A DNA stretch of 64,000 nucleotides from Enterococcus rotai (GCF_001465345.1 NZ_CP013655.1:1848673-1912672); one strand, 5' to 3'. Shown: positions 51,799-61,588, numbered from the stretch's first letter. Notes: generated by a model not told the origin, from the sequence alone. Numbers and translations: made by a program.

Positions 51799-52431
51799 AT
51801 GAAAAAGAATTCAGTTAGGCACTTAACGATTGCGGCATTGCTAGTAGCGATGGGGATCATCATTCCTATGGTTATGCCAAGGATCGTGATTGGACCTGCT
51901 TCTTTTACTTTAGCTAGTCATGTGCCATTATTTTTAGCAATGTTTTTTTCACCAGGAGTAGCTGTTGCGGTTAGTTTAGGTACTGGTTTTGGTTTCTTTC
52001 TGTCGGCGACACCGATCATTGCCTTAAGAGCATTGTCTCATTTACTTTTTGCACTGATAGGAGCATTTTATTTACAGAAATATCCAACAATCGTGTTAAC
52101 TAAGAATAAACTTGTTTTGTTCAACGGCCGTTTTCAACTGTTTAATTTTGTTATTGGCTTAATACATTCTGCGGCAGAATTAGCTGTAGTAAGTGTTTTT
52201 TATACGATGGGAAATATGCCGGAAACCTACTACACGCAAGGATATATGTATTCAATCTTTCTGCTGATGGGTATTGGTGGGTTGATCCATAGTTTGATTG
52301 ATTACAACATTGCCTATTTTGTGGCGAATGCATTAAGCAAACAATTTGATATTCCAGTATTTAGTCAGGCTAAAAAATTGGAACAAGTAAAAACGGACAT
52401 TCTTCCCCAAGAGATTGAGCCACAACAATAA
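51799..52431 (+). CDS. ECF S-component-like membrane protein
   Basis: 210-aa protein with five or six membrane helices. The N-terminal IAALLVAMGIIIPMVMPRIVIGPASFTLASHVPLFLAMFFSPG pattern resembles vitamin-uptake S components of energy-coupling factor transporters. The charged C-terminal tail is soluble. Substrate unknown; the S-component assignment is by pattern only. Shine-Dalgarno CGGAGGAG. No EcfA/T genes are nearby. Confidence 0.6.
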   Translation: MKKNSVRHLTIAALLVAMGIIIPMVMPRIVIGPASFTLASHVPLFLAMFFSPGVAVAVSLGTGFGFFLSATPIIALRALSHLLFALIGAFYLQKYPTIVLTKNKLVLFNGRFQLFNFVIGLIHSAAELAVVSVFYTMGNMPETYYTQGYMYSIFLLMGIGGLIHSLIDYNIAYFVANALSKQFDIPVFSQAKKLEQVKTDILPQEIEPQQ

Positions 52432-52472
52432 AAAACTGAGCAGCGTCTAAATACGCTACTCAGCTTTTTTAC
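52431..52472. terminator. bidirectional terminator
   Basis: AAAAAACTGAGCAGCGT / ACGCTACTCAGCTTTTTT between converging genes. Confidence 0.85.
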
Positions 52473-52475
52473 TGT

Positions 52476-53585
52476 TTAAGGTAATTTAATGACTTGTTCA
52501 GTTTCAGGGTCGAAGAAATGAGCTTTACTAATATTAAATGCTAAATCAACCATTTCTTCTGGTTTATGAAAGTCACGAGCATCAACTTTTGAAATAAATT
52601 CTGTATCGCCTAATCTTGTGTAAAGCATTGTTTCTGCACCTAATAGTTCAGAAACAACAACTTCAGAACGAACAACTGCATCGTTCATGGTATCTAAAGC
52701 CACTTGTTCACTATGAATGTCTTCAGGTCTAATGCCAAAGATCACCGATTTTCCTTCATAGCCTTTTTCAACCAATAATTTATTTTTACCTTCAGGAATC
52801 ATCAATTCCAAACCATGCCCATCACGGATAATTCCGTTATTTAAAGTAACATTAAAGAAGTTCATAGCAGGAGAGCCGATAAATCCTGCAACAAAGACAT
52901 TGTTTGGTGTATTATAGACTTCTTTTGGCGAACCGATTTGTTGAATAAAACCATCTTTCATGATCACGATTCGATCTGCCATGGTCATAGCTTCTGTTTG
53001 GTCATGCGTCACATAGACTGTAGTTGTTTCCAAACGACGATGTAACTTAGCGATTTCAGCACGCATTGCTACACGTAATTTTGCATCTAAATTAGATAAA
53101 GGTTCATCCATCAAAAAGACTTTCGCATCACGAACGATTGCTCGACCTAAAGCAACCCGTTGCCGTTGTCCACCAGATAAAGCAGCTGGTTTACGGTGTA
53201 AATACTCAGTCAATCCTAAGATTTCTCCTGCATTTTCTACACGTTTTTTGATCTCTGCTTTGTCATATTTACGAAGCTTTAGCCCAAAAGCCATATTATC
53301 AAACACGGTCATATGAGGATATAAAGCATAGTTTTGGAATACCATCGCGATATCACGATCTTTTGGTGCAACATCATTCATTATTTTATCACCAATCGAA
53401 AGCTCACCCTCTGTAATATCTTCTAAACCAGCGATCATCCGTAGCGTCGTTGATTTACCACAACCGGATGGTCCAACAAAAACGATAAACTCCCGATCGG
53501 CAATTTCTAAATTAAAATCTGTTACAGAATAATTCTCTGCATTGTCGTATTTTTTATAGATATGTTTTAATGCCATTTCTACCAT
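52476..53585 (-). CDS. msmK: carbohydrate ABC importer ATPase (MsmK/UgpC type)
   Basis: 369-aa multipurpose sugar-import ATPase. Walker A GPSGCGKST, signature LSGGQRQRVALGRAI, Walker B VFLMDEPLSNLDAKLR, H-loop VTHDQ and a C-terminal TOBE/MalK regulatory domain (about residues 235-369). Such single ATPases serve several sugar permeases encoded elsewhere. ATG at 53585 gives the usual MVE start; a GTG at 53594 is in frame. A cre-like element lies about 44 bp upstream. Confidence 0.9.
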   Translation of the reverse strand: MVEMALKHIYKKYDNAENYSVTDFNLEIADREFIVFVGPSGCGKSTTLRMIAGLEDITEGELSIGDKIMNDVAPKDRDIAMVFQNYALYPHMTVFDNMAFGLKLRKYDKAEIKKRVENAGEILGLTEYLHRKPAALSGGQRQRVALGRAIVRDAKVFLMDEPLSNLDAKLRVAMRAEIAKLHRRLETTTVYVTHDQTEAMTMADRIVIMKDGFIQQIGSPKEVYNTPNNVFVAGFIGSPAMNFFNVTLNNGIIRDGHGLELMIPEGKNKLLVEKGYEGKSVIFGIRPEDIHSEQVALDTMNDAVVRSEVVVSELLGAETMLYTRLGDTEFISKVDARDFHKPEEMVDLAFNISKAHFFDPETEQVIKLP

Positions 53586-53628
53586 TATCGTCACTCTTTT
53601 CTTTTTTTTAGTGTAACCATAGTATAAA

Positions 53629-53642
53629 TGAAAGCGCTATAC
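53629..53642 (-). promoter_or_regulatory. cre-like site upstream of msmK
   Basis: Plus-strand TGAAAGCGCTATAC; read on the minus strand it is GTATAGCGCTTTCA, matching the cre consensus except at the first two bases. Confidence 0.45.
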
Positions 53643-53773
53643 ATCTTCAACGGAAGGTTGCACAAGAAAAAATCCTTTTTTTCGTCAAAGTGACAAAGAC
53701 CCAGTCATTCTTTTTACTCTATAGTGAAAGACTTTGTTATAATGAGGAAAAGAACTCAATTGGGGGAGCCAGG

Positions 53774-54196
53774 ATGAAAATTGCATTGATTGCGCATGAT
53801 CGGAAAAAAGAGTTGATGGTTAAATTGACATTGGCCTATCAACCGATTTTAAAAAAACATGAACTATTTGCAACTGGAACAACAGGATTGAAAATATCAG
53901 AAGCAACTGGATTACCCGTGCATCGATTTAAATCAGGACCATTAGGTGGGGATCAGCAAATCGGAGCGATGATTTCCGAGGATAAGTTAGATATGGTGAT
54001 TTTTTTACGAGATCCTTTAGCGGCACAACCACATGAACCAGATGTGACAGCATTGATTCGTTTGAGCGATGTCTATGAGATTCCTTTAGCTACAAATATT
54101 GGGACGGCTGAAATTTTACTAAGAGGCTTACAGGCTGGTTTTGCGGACTTTAGAAATGTGGTTCATGAAACGGATAATAAACCGCTATCGTTTTGA
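53774..54196 (+). CDS. mgsA: methylglyoxal synthase
   Basis: 140-aa enzyme converting dihydroxyacetone phosphate to methylglyoxal. Segments [34 protein letters not shown] and [14 protein letters not shown] (with the catalytic Asp and His region) are diagnostic. GGGGGAG precedes the ATG. An extended -10, TTGTTATAAT (-10 at 53738-53743), drives it. Confidence 0.95.
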   Translation: MKIALIAHDRKKELMVKLTLAYQPILKKHELFATGTTGLKISEATGLPVHRFKSGPLGGDQQIGAMISEDKLDMVIFLRDPLAAQPHEPDVTALIRLSDVYEIPLATNIGTAEILLRGLQAGFADFRNVVHETDNKPLSF

Positions 54197-54264
54197 TTAT
54201 TCCGATTAAAGTTTGTTGCGGCTGGGTAAGGAGTATGTTATATTTCATTTAGGCTTAGGCCTAA

Positions 54265-54378
54265 TAAAAACAGAGTAGGAAATAAAGCGTTAAGTGCTGA
54301 AAGGATGGGATGTTGCCTTTTGGACGAAGAATATATGAGAGTAGTGAAATAGTTTGAACAGTTCGTTCCGCTTTTCTT
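54265..54378 (+). promoter_or_regulatory. tetrahydrofolate (THF) riboswitch
   Basis: The leader contains the conserved THF-I pieces in order: GAGTAGG, GCGTTAAGTG, GGATGGGATGTTGCC, GGACGAAG, GAGAG, GTGAA and TTCCGC. They match the folT motif of Firmicutes. The downstream gene is a FolT-like S component, the classic target. Control would be at translation or termination; a GCTGC/GCAGC hairpin sits just before the Shine-Dalgarno. Outer stem boundaries are approximate. Confidence 0.78.
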
Positions 54379-54447
54379 ATATTCGCGGTTTTGTTTTCGC
54401 ATTCGCTGCATATTTTTGTGTAGCAGCTCTTAGAGGAGATGCTAGAA

Positions 54448-54984
54448 ATGAAGAAAAGAAAAATTGATACACGAACCATTACGTTGATGAGTTTACTGAT
54501 TGCGTTGATGGTGGTTTTTACGCGTTTTATTTCGTTTGAAACTCAATTTTTACGAGTTAGTTTGACGTTTATTCCAGAGTCATTGATGGGGATTCTTTTT
54601 GGTCCATTTTGGACGGGGATCGGGAGTGCGGTAGCTGATACAGTCGGTATGCTGTTATTTCCAAAAGGGCCTTATTTTCCTGGATTTACCTTAAATGCCT
54701 TTATTTCTGGTGCCATTTATGGGTTTTTCTATTATAAAAAGGAGCTAACTTGGCAACGAGTAATTTTGGCGACATTGTCTGTTACATTGATTATTCATAT
54801 GTTTTTAACACCGCTATGGCTAGGATTGATGTACGGTGTAAATATCTCTAACCTTGCTTGGTGGGCGCCTAGAATCGTGAAAAATATCGTCTTTTTCCCG
54901 GTACAAGTAATTGGCACATACTATTTAGGAAATAAAGTTCCTTATAAACAATTTTTAAATAAATCATTGACCAATTTAAAATAA
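54448..54984 (+). CDS. folT: folate ECF transporter S component FolT
   Basis: 178-aa membrane protein with six helices. The block RVSLTFIPESLMGILFGPFWTG, then ADTVGMLLFPKGPYFPGFTLNAF and SGAIYGFF are typical of FolT. It binds folates and uses shared EcfA/A'/T modules elsewhere. ATG at 54448 has AGAGGAG 9 bases upstream; the in-frame ATG at 54439 is too close. Preceded by a THF riboswitch. Confidence 0.88.
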   Translation: MKKRKIDTRTITLMSLLIALMVVFTRFISFETQFLRVSLTFIPESLMGILFGPFWTGIGSAVADTVGMLLFPKGPYFPGFTLNAFISGAIYGFFYYKKELTWQRVILATLSVTLIIHMFLTPLWLGLMYGVNISNLAWWAPRIVKNIVFFPVQVIGTYYLGNKVPYKQFLNKSLTNLK

Positions 54985-55034
54985 AAAAAGACCTCAATCT
55001 TTCTATCATCCCATGGAAAGTTGAGGTTTTTTCT
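54983..55034. terminator. bidirectional terminator
   Basis: AAAAAAGACCTCAATCTTTC / GGAAAGTTGAGGTTTTTTC between folT and the ABC exporter. Confidence 0.85.
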
Positions 55035-55037
55035 ATA

Positions 55038-56801
55038 TTACAATTGATTTTTGAATTGCGCTTCATACAACGCATGATAATAGCCATCTTTTTTATCGAT
55101 CAGTTCATCATGACTACCAATCTCAACGACAGAACCTTGTTCCATCACTAAAATTTTATCTGCATTTTTAATGGTGGAAAGGCGATGGGCAATCACAAAG
55201 CTTGTCCGGCCATCCATCATTTGTAAAAAGGCATCTTGAATTTTTTTCTCGGTCAATGTATCGACTGAACTAGTTGCTTCATCTAAAATCAACATCGGTG
55301 GATCACTGATCATGGTCCGAGCAATGGTCATTAGCTGCCTTTGTCCCTCAGAGATTATAATACCACTAGCGCCGATCAATGTATCCAAGCCTTTAGGCAA
55401 ACGAGTCACAAAATCAAAAATATAGGCTTTTTTCATAGCTGTTTCAATCTGTTCATCGGTAGCGTTTGGGTTGCCATAGGTTAGATTATCGCGGATCGTA
55501 CTATCGAACAACCAAGTATCTTGGAGCACCATCCCAAAGTTTTTTCGTAAACTATCTCGTGTGACTTGGGTGATATTATGATTATCAATCGAAATTTGAC
55601 CGTTATCTACTTCATAGAAACGCATCAATAGATTGACTAAAGTTGATTTACCAGCCCCAGTTTTTCCAACGATTGCAATTGTTTCACCAGGTAATGCGGT
55701 TAAATTAAAATTTTGAATCAATGGTTTTGAAGGCGTATAAGCAAAATCAACATGATTAAAAATCACTTCTCCTGTAACATCATTTAAAACAAACGCATGT
55801 TGGCCATCTGGTTTTTCTTCAGTCTGACTGATAATTTCAAAGGTGCGATCTAATCCAGCTAAGGCCGTTTGGATTTGCGTAGTGATTCCTGATAATTCAA
55901 TAAATGGTTTAGAAAATTGGCTAGAGTAGATCGTAAAACTTGAAATCACGCCAATTGTGATCGTCTGATTACCACTTAATAATAACAATCCACCAACAAG
56001 ACCAATCGATAAATAGGCTAAATGATCAACAAAACGAGATAATGGATTTGTTAATGAAGAAGAGAATTGGGCTTTTTGACCACGAACATACAATTCTTGA
56101 TTCAAAGCTTCAAACCGTTGTTGAGAAGCATCTTCTTGTTGAAAGGCTTTGACGATTTTTTGATTTCCAACCATTTCAGAAACAAAACCTGAAATTTCCC
56201 CTACGATTTTTTGTTGAGCGGAAAAATTTTTCTGAGATGATTTCGCAACCAACCAATTGACTAAAAAAATAATGGGTGTAGCGATCAGAACAACTGCTGT
56301 AAGAATCGGGCTGAGTTTTAGCATAAAGAAAAAGGCAAAGATCACAACAGATAATCCTGAAAACAGCTGATTGAAAACAGCCGAACAAGCGACAGAAATA
56401 TTATCCATGTCATTTGTAAAACGACTGACGATATTTCCATGTGACGTTTGGTCGTAATAATTTAAAGGTAAACGATTTAAATGAGCAAAAGCATCTTTGC
56501 GTAGTTCTGCAACAGAAAGATAAGAAACTCGATTGCCTAAGCGCTGGATCAGCCATTGACTAATAACGGTAATAACTAAAATACCGGCTAATGTGCTAAG
56601 CAGCTGCACAAGAAGTATAAACTCAACATTTCCTTTAGCAATCATTGTATCAACCGATTTCCCCATATAGTAAGTCATCAAAACGGTAGTCAATCCACTC
56701 AAAATGCCGAGAAAAATAGCAGCAAGCATTTCTTTTGGATAGCGAAGCAGATAAGGCATGAAACGATTAAATGAGTTAGTTGTCACTTTTTTGTTCATCA
56801 T
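55038..56801 (-). CDS. heterodimeric ABC exporter, consensus-site Walker B subunit
   Basis: 587-aa half-transporter: six-helix exporter domain (to about residue 315), then the nucleotide-binding domain. Walker A GKTGAGKSTLV and Walker B LILDEATSSVD with catalytic Glu are intact, but the signature is ISEGQRQLM rather than SGGQ. Together with its partner this gives one active and one degenerate site, as in LmrCD/EfrCD/BmrCD multidrug exporters. The start overlaps the upstream gene by 4 bases; GGAGGAG precedes it. Confidence 0.9.
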   Translation of the reverse strand: MMNKKVTTNSFNRFMPYLLRYPKEMLAAIFLGILSGLTTVLMTYYMGKSVDTMIAKGNVEFILLVQLLSTLAGILVITVISQWLIQRLGNRVSYLSVAELRKDAFAHLNRLPLNYYDQTSHGNIVSRFTNDMDNISVACSAVFNQLFSGLSVVIFAFFFMLKLSPILTAVVLIATPIIFLVNWLVAKSSQKNFSAQQKIVGEISGFVSEMVGNQKIVKAFQQEDASQQRFEALNQELYVRGQKAQFSSSLTNPLSRFVDHLAYLSIGLVGGLLLLSGNQTITIGVISSFTIYSSQFSKPFIELSGITTQIQTALAGLDRTFEIISQTEEKPDGQHAFVLNDVTGEVIFNHVDFAYTPSKPLIQNFNLTALPGETIAIVGKTGAGKSTLVNLLMRFYEVDNGQISIDNHNITQVTRDSLRKNFGMVLQDTWLFDSTIRDNLTYGNPNATDEQIETAMKKAYIFDFVTRLPKGLDTLIGASGIIISEGQRQLMTIARTMISDPPMLILDEATSSVDTLTEKKIQDAFLQMMDGRTSFVIAHRLSTIKNADKILVMEQGSVVEIGSHDELIDKKDGYYHALYEAQFKNQL

Positions 56802-58522
56802 TTTTCGTTCTCCTCCTCTTGTGAAGCGACAATTTCTTGATAGGCTGGAGAATGTCGCAATAATTCTTCATGGGTTCCTAAACCAACTTGCTTTCCACTT
56901 GCTAAAACTAAAATTTGATCAGCTTGTTGAATCGAACTGATTCGTTGAGAAATTAGAATCAGTGTCGTTTCTTTTAAGTCTTGTTGGAGAGCTGTTCGCA
57001 AGTTTAAGTCTGTTTGATAATCCAAAGCACTTAACGAGTCATCCAAGATTAGAACATCAGGCTTATGAATCAAAGCGCGAGCAATCGTCAACCGTTGTTT
57101 TTGACCGCCAGAAAAATTTTTCCCGCCCTCATAGACTTGTGTGTCCAAACCGTCGCTTAGATTTTCAACGAAATCTTTACATTGAGCGGTTTCCAAAGCC
57201 TGCCAGCATTCTTCATCAGTGGCATCTTCTTTTCCCCACTGAAGATTTTCTCGAATCGTTCCTGTAAATAAAACGGCAGTTTGAGGTGTAATGGCGATTT
57301 TTTTGCGTAGTTTATCTATAGACCAGTCACGAACATTGATACCATCAACGAATAGATTTCCTTGGCTTGTATCATAAAAACGGGGAATCAGTTGAGTCAA
57401 GGTACTTTTTCCACCACCTGTAGGACCTGTAATGCCTAAGACTGAGCTTGCTGGAATCGTTAAGGAAATATCGGTTAAAGCCAGCCCAGCCTCTGGTTGA
57501 TAGCGGAAAGAGACATGATCGAATACGATTCCTTTTGTTTGTTCCTTGTGAGGGATCTTTGTGTCATTTGACTGGATACTTGGAACGACAGCTAGAACTT
57601 CACTAACTCTTGAAGCCGATGCTGAGGCCCGCGTAAAGATAATAACTAAGTTTGAGACAACGATCAAGGCAAGCAACATTTGATTCATATAATTGATCAA
57701 AGCTAAGACTTCACCTTGTTGCAACCCGCCGATCTCTACTTTGATTCCGCCAAGATAAAGGAGTGCTAAAATCCCAAGATTCATGACTAAAGTCGTTGCA
57801 GGCGTCAGTAAAGCTGAAATATTTGAAACTCGAATATAGATAGAAGATAGATCGTCCGTTACTTTGTTGACGTGTTTTTCTTCTGTCTGTTTCCTAGCAA
57901 AAGCTCGAATCACACGAACACCGCTTAAATTTTGACTGATTTGACGATTTAGTAGATCTAGTTTTTCTTGAACTTTTTTATATAATGGCACGGTTGTTTT
58001 TATAATAAAATAAAGAATAATACAAAAAATTGGCAACATAAGAAGAAAAATAAAGCCCATTTGTACATTAATATAAAAAGCCATAATGACAGAACCAATG
58101 CTTAAAAAAGGCGCCCGAATCACTAGTCGAATCAACATTGCCAAAGCTAACTGAAGTTGATTGATATCATTTGTCATACGGGTAATTAATGTATCTGTTC
58201 CAAAGCTGTTCAACTCGGCATGAGAAAGTTGATTGATCTTTTTCATCAGCTGATTCCTTAACTCTGTTCCAAAACCTTGGGAGGCAATTGAAGAATAATA
58301 CTGACAAATCATGACACAGATCAGACCAATAACAGACATTAAAAACATCCAGCCGGCCATTTGGATCACGTAAGCTCGGTCACCATTACGAATTCCTTGA
58401 TCAACCAAACGTGCCATAAATAAGGGTAGCACTAATTCAAAACAAGCTTCTAAAAACTTGAAAAATGGCCCAAGAATAATTTGCTTGCGGTATTTCTTTG
58501 CATACTTGAGTAAATTGATCAT
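56798..58522 (-). CDS. heterodimeric ABC exporter, degenerate-site subunit
   Basis: 574-aa half-transporter with six membrane helices and a C-terminal ATPase domain. Walker A is GPTGGGKSTL and the signature FSGGQKQRLTIARAL is canonical, but Walker B ends LILDDSLSALD, with Asp in place of the catalytic Glu. First gene of the pair. ATG at 58522 follows AAGGAGGATC; the frame upstream runs through repeat sequence. Substrate likely hydrophobic drugs or lipids, by family only. Confidence 0.9.
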   Translation of the reverse strand: MINLLKYAKKYRKQIILGPFFKFLEACFELVLPLFMARLVDQGIRNGDRAYVIQMAGWMFLMSVIGLICVMICQYYSSIASQGFGTELRNQLMKKINQLSHAELNSFGTDTLITRMTNDINQLQLALAMLIRLVIRAPFLSIGSVIMAFYINVQMGFIFLLMLPIFCIILYFIIKTTVPLYKKVQEKLDLLNRQISQNLSGVRVIRAFARKQTEEKHVNKVTDDLSSIYIRVSNISALLTPATTLVMNLGILALLYLGGIKVEIGGLQQGEVLALINYMNQMLLALIVVSNLVIIFTRASASASRVSEVLAVVPSIQSNDTKIPHKEQTKGIVFDHVSFRYQPEAGLALTDISLTIPASSVLGITGPTGGGKSTLTQLIPRFYDTSQGNLFVDGINVRDWSIDKLRKKIAITPQTAVLFTGTIRENLQWGKEDATDEECWQALETAQCKDFVENLSDGLDTQVYEGGKNFSGGQKQRLTIARALIHKPDVLILDDSLSALDYQTDLNLRTALQQDLKETTLILISQRISSIQQADQILVLASGKQVGLGTHEELLRHSPAYQEIVASQEEENEK

Positions 58523-58735
58523 GAGATCCTCCTTAATATATAGGTAACAACGTTCCACTTCGCTACACCTTGTACTTTTCAACATCAGTTCATTTTATTC
58601 ACTGTGTTTCAAAGCAAAAGCATAGCAGGCTCGTCCAGCTCTGACAGGAAAATAGGAAAATATGTTTGTGGCGTTTTTTGCCACAGGCAGATTTTATCTT
58701 TTTCCCGAAGAGCTAGCCTGCGTAGCTAGATAACA
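58523..58735 (-). repeat. structured leader repeat, copy 6, with adjoining modules
   Basis: Next to the ABC gene (minus strand) lies the GTTGTTACCTATATATTAAGG element carrying its Shine-Dalgarno, with GAAGTGGAACG just upstream (58549-58590). Then copy 6 (about 58615-58735) has central stem GTGGC-AAAAAAC-GCCAC. Its flanks equal those of copy 2, where the stem is GTGAC/GTCAC. Orientation matches the downstream ABC operon. Confidence 0.85.
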
Positions 58736-59180
58736 TATGGTAACAACGTTCCGCTTCGCTACACCTTGTACTTTTCAACATCTTAATAACTGAATGAAGC
58801 AACGTTCCTTTCAGTCACCTTGTACCAATCAATATCAACTCATGACTTCGTTGTATTTCTTGGCATGTTTCAAAGCAAAAGCGTAGCGGGCTCGTTCAGC
58901 TCTGACAGAAAAATAGAAAATGATGACTGAGGTGTTTTTTGCCTCATTTATCATTTATCTTTTTTCCGAGAGACTAGCCCATGCAGCTAGATAGCACATG
59001 GTAACAACGTTCCGTTACACTGCATCTTGTACTTTTTAATATCTTAATAACAGAAGGAAGCAACATTCCTTTCAGTCACCCTGTACCAAGTCCTTTCGTG
59101 CGACGAGTAATCGCAGGAGCATTCAACATCAACTCAGTTTTCGTTGTGTTTCATGGCATGTTTCAAGGCATGCTCCTTAG
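58736..59180 (-). repeat. structured leader repeat, copy 7, and composite modules
   Basis: Reading on the minus strand: a long module shared with 37.45-37.53 kb (59040-59160), the AACGTTGTTACCATGTG module (59000-59040), copy 7 (about 58873-59000; stem ATGAT..TGAGG / CCTCA..ATCAT), then further TTGGTACAAGGTGA and GAACGTTGTTACCATATG modules (58736-58870). No coding frame. Together with copy 6 this fills the 780-bp gap between the ABC operon and the CmpB-like gene. Confidence 0.8.
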
Positions 59181-59304
59181 CATATTTCAAATCAAAAACT
59201 TTTCTTCTATTGTATATCACTTTCCCAACAGAATAAAGATACTCGCATAAAACTGTGGTTATTTGATACAATAGCTAGTAAATGCTATTTTAAGGAGAAA
59301 AGAT

Positions 59305-60150
59305 ATGAATGAATTTATTAAAATCGTTTTACTATTTTTCATTTACTCGTTTATCGGCTGGCTATGGGAAACTATTTATTGCTCATTGAAAGCCAGAAAA
59401 TTCGTCTATCGTGGCTTTTTAGTCGGTCCATATTGTCCAATCTATGGTTTTGGGATAATAGGTGTCCTGTATTTTTTAGAGCCGCTTAGACAAAATATTG
59501 TTGTTTTATACTTATTATCGACGATTTTGGTTACGATTCTAGAGTACATTACAAGTTATGGATTGGAAAAGTTGTTCCATGCTTCTTGGTGGGATTATAA
59601 AGATGTACCATTAAATATCAATGGCCGAGTCGCATTGCCTGTGTCACTTTTTTGGGGTGTCGGCTGTGTGCTGATCGTCCGTGTTATCCATCCTAAAGTG
59701 ATGTTGTTAGAGCACTTTTTATCTGAAAAATTTGGCTTGCTTCTGCCGATTATTTTATTATTACTGATTACTAGCGATTTAGTTTATACATTAGTTAATA
59801 TGCAATCATTCAAAAAGGTCACAACTCAACTTAGTGCAGCCGTTGAAGAACGTAAACAAGAATTGGCTGCAACCTTAAATGAAAAACGTGATGAGTTATC
59901 AGCAAGTATTTCTGAGCTTAAAGAATCTGTTTCTGATGAAATCAACGAGCGAAAACAATCAAAAAAAATGGAACGAGCTTCCTTGATAGAAGAGTTTAAA
60001 AATACACCATCAATTAAAAAATTAGTAGGTCATATGAGTTACAATCAAAAACGTTGGATCCGAAATTATCCTAATTTGAAGTTGAAAAATGTCAAAAACC
60101 CTTCTGAAGTTCAACAAATCATCGATAAAAACAAGAAAAATAGTAAATAA
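59305..60150 (+). CDS. CmpB-like (putative ABC-transporter type IV) membrane protein
   Basis: 281 aa. The N-terminal two thirds have five or so membrane helices with YSFIGWLWETIYCSLKARKFVYRGFLVGPYCPIYGFG, diagnostic of PF06541. The C-terminal part (about residues 175-235) is a charged coiled coil (ELAATLNEKRDELSASISEL..). Function unknown. Shine-Dalgarno AAGGAG. Precedes the 3D-domain cell-wall gene but has a separate promoter region. Confidence 0.8.
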   Translation: MNEFIKIVLLFFIYSFIGWLWETIYCSLKARKFVYRGFLVGPYCPIYGFGIIGVLYFLEPLRQNIVVLYLLSTILVTILEYITSYGLEKLFHASWWDYKDVPLNINGRVALPVSLFWGVGCVLIVRVIHPKVMLLEHFLSEKFGLLLPIILLLLITSDLVYTLVNMQSFKKVTTQLSAAVEERKQELAATLNEKRDELSASISELKESVSDEINERKQSKKMERASLIEEFKNTPSIKKLVGHMSYNQKRWIRNYPNLKLKNVKNPSEVQQIIDKNKKNSK

Positions 60151-60387
60151 TATCTATAAAGTATAACAGTCATTCGTAGTGTCTTATAGGAGTTATAAAC
60201 GTTATTATATAAAGGTTTTTAAAGGTTTGCTTTAAATAGAAGAAACCAGATAGAACCCGAAAATGTTACAGAAAATGGGCTGTTTTCGTTAAAACGTAAT
60301 AAATTGTAACGCTATTGAAATAAAATAAGCGTTATAGATTAGTATAATAGGTGGAGTTGGATTTAGTTAGGAAAGGTGTTGGATTCA
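60151..60387 (+). promoter_or_regulatory. leader of 3D-domain gene with WalR-like motifs
   Basis: Contains TGTAAC-GCTAT-TGAAAT (60306-60322), one mismatch from the WalR consensus TGTWAH-N5-TGTWAH, and nearby ACGTAATAAATTGTAAC. TATAGATTAGTATAAT (ending about 60349) offers a -10. WalRK control is typical of peptidoglycan-remodelling genes; this is inference. Confidence 0.4.
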
Positions 60388-61554
60388 GTGAAAGTAAAAA
60401 AATTGATACCATTTTTAGCTGCTGTCTTGCTAATAAATGTTGCTCTACCAATCGGCGCCGCAGCAGAATCATTAGATGAGCTGAAGGACAAAGAAGCACA
60501 AGCCGCACAAACAGGAGCATCTCTTAGCGAAGATATCAATACAGCTCTGAATGATGTTAATGAAAAATACGCTGAAATTGAGAAACTTAAAGCAGACATT
60601 TCAAAAGCTGAAGAAACAATCAAGAACTCTGAAGCCGAAATCACAGTGACAGAGCAAAGTATTGCACGCCGTAAAGAAGTCGTTGGAAATCGTATGAAAG
60701 ATGTCCAGCTAAGTGGGGAACAGCGTACATGGCAAGTATTATTAGATGCTGAAAGTGTATCAGATTTCTTTAATAAAGCGTATGCGATGACGATCTTACA
60801 AAATGCAGAAAAAGAAAAAATCGATAGACTATCTCAAGATAAAGAAAAATTGTCTGACCTTCAAGAAACTGTAAAAAGTAAACAAGAAGAATTACAAACC
60901 AACGAAACGAAATTACAGGATGAAGCATCAGCAATGGATGAGCAAGTTGTAACATTAAAACAGCAATTATCTGATAATCAGGCAGCGTTACAACAAATTG
61001 CTAGTCAAAAACAAACAGAAGAAAAACGAATCACAGATGAGAAAAAAGCAGCTGAAGCGCGCAAACAGCAAGAGGCAGCAAAAGAAGCTCAAAGAAAAGC
61101 TGACATTGTTTCATCGTCTAGCTCAAGTAGCAGTTCTTCATCAAGCAGTGAATCAAGCGACAGTTCAAGCTCTAGTTCTAGCAGTGAAGAACAACCAGTC
61201 GTTACACCGCCATCTCAACCAGAAGAAGTACCAAGCACTGGTGGAGAAACGGGGAATGGTGGAGCAAATGGTCGTGTTCTTTACATGCAATCAACAGCTT
61301 ACTCATGGAGAGAAGCAGGTTCTGGTTTCATTACAGCAACAGGAATCGATCTTCGCTCACAAAGTAATGTGATTGCAGTTGACCCAAGCGTGATTCCACT
61401 AGGATCGCTTGTACAGGTAGAAGGCTATGGATTTGCAGTTGCCGGTGATACTGGCGGCGCAATCAACGGAAATATCATTGACGTCCATTTCCCTACAGTT
61501 GACCAATGTTTAACTTGGGGACGTAGAAATAACGTCAAAGTTACGATTCAATAA
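60388..61554 (+). CDS. secreted coiled-coil protein with C-terminal 3D domain
   Basis: 388-aa exported protein. Signal peptide (about 1-27, cleaved after GAAA), PcsB-like coiled-coil domain (about 30-235), a low-complexity Ser-rich linker of some 35 residues with Pro/Gly, then a C-terminal 3D domain (about 295-388; STAYS, ATG, VIAVDPSVIPLG, GDTGGAI, IDVHF) with the three Asp. 3D domains resemble MltA-type lytic transglycosylases, so it is probably a peptidoglycan hydrolase of the SagA/SalB-like architecture. GTG at 60388 fits GGAAAGG best; TTG 60379 is an alternative. Confidence 0.87.
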   Translation: MKVKKLIPFLAAVLLINVALPIGAAAESLDELKDKEAQAAQTGASLSEDINTALNDVNEKYAEIEKLKADISKAEETIKNSEAEITVTEQSIARRKEVVGNRMKDVQLSGEQRTWQVLLDAESVSDFFNKAYAMTILQNAEKEKIDRLSQDKEKLSDLQETVKSKQEELQTNETKLQDEASAMDEQVVTLKQQLSDNQAALQQIASQKQTEEKRITDEKKAAEARKQQEAAKEAQRKADIVSSSSSSSSSSSSSESSDSSSSSSSSEEQPVVTPPSQPEEVPSTGGETGNGGANGRVLYMQSTAYSWREAGSGFITATGIDLRSQSNVIAVDPSVIPLGSLVQVEGYGFAVAGDTGGAINGNIIDVHFPTVDQCLTWGRRNNVKVTIQ

Positions 61555-61560
61555 GAAACG

Positions 61561-61588
61561 AAGACACTCAGATGAGTGTCTTTTTTTG
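61561..61588 (+). terminator. terminator after 3D-domain gene
   Basis: AGACACTCA/GA/TGAGTGTCT stem followed by TTTTTT. Confidence 0.9.

Noticed and set aside
60998-61372. 124-codon plus ORF inside the 3D-domain gene
   Set aside because: Out-of-frame shadow of the coiled-coil and Ser-rich region.
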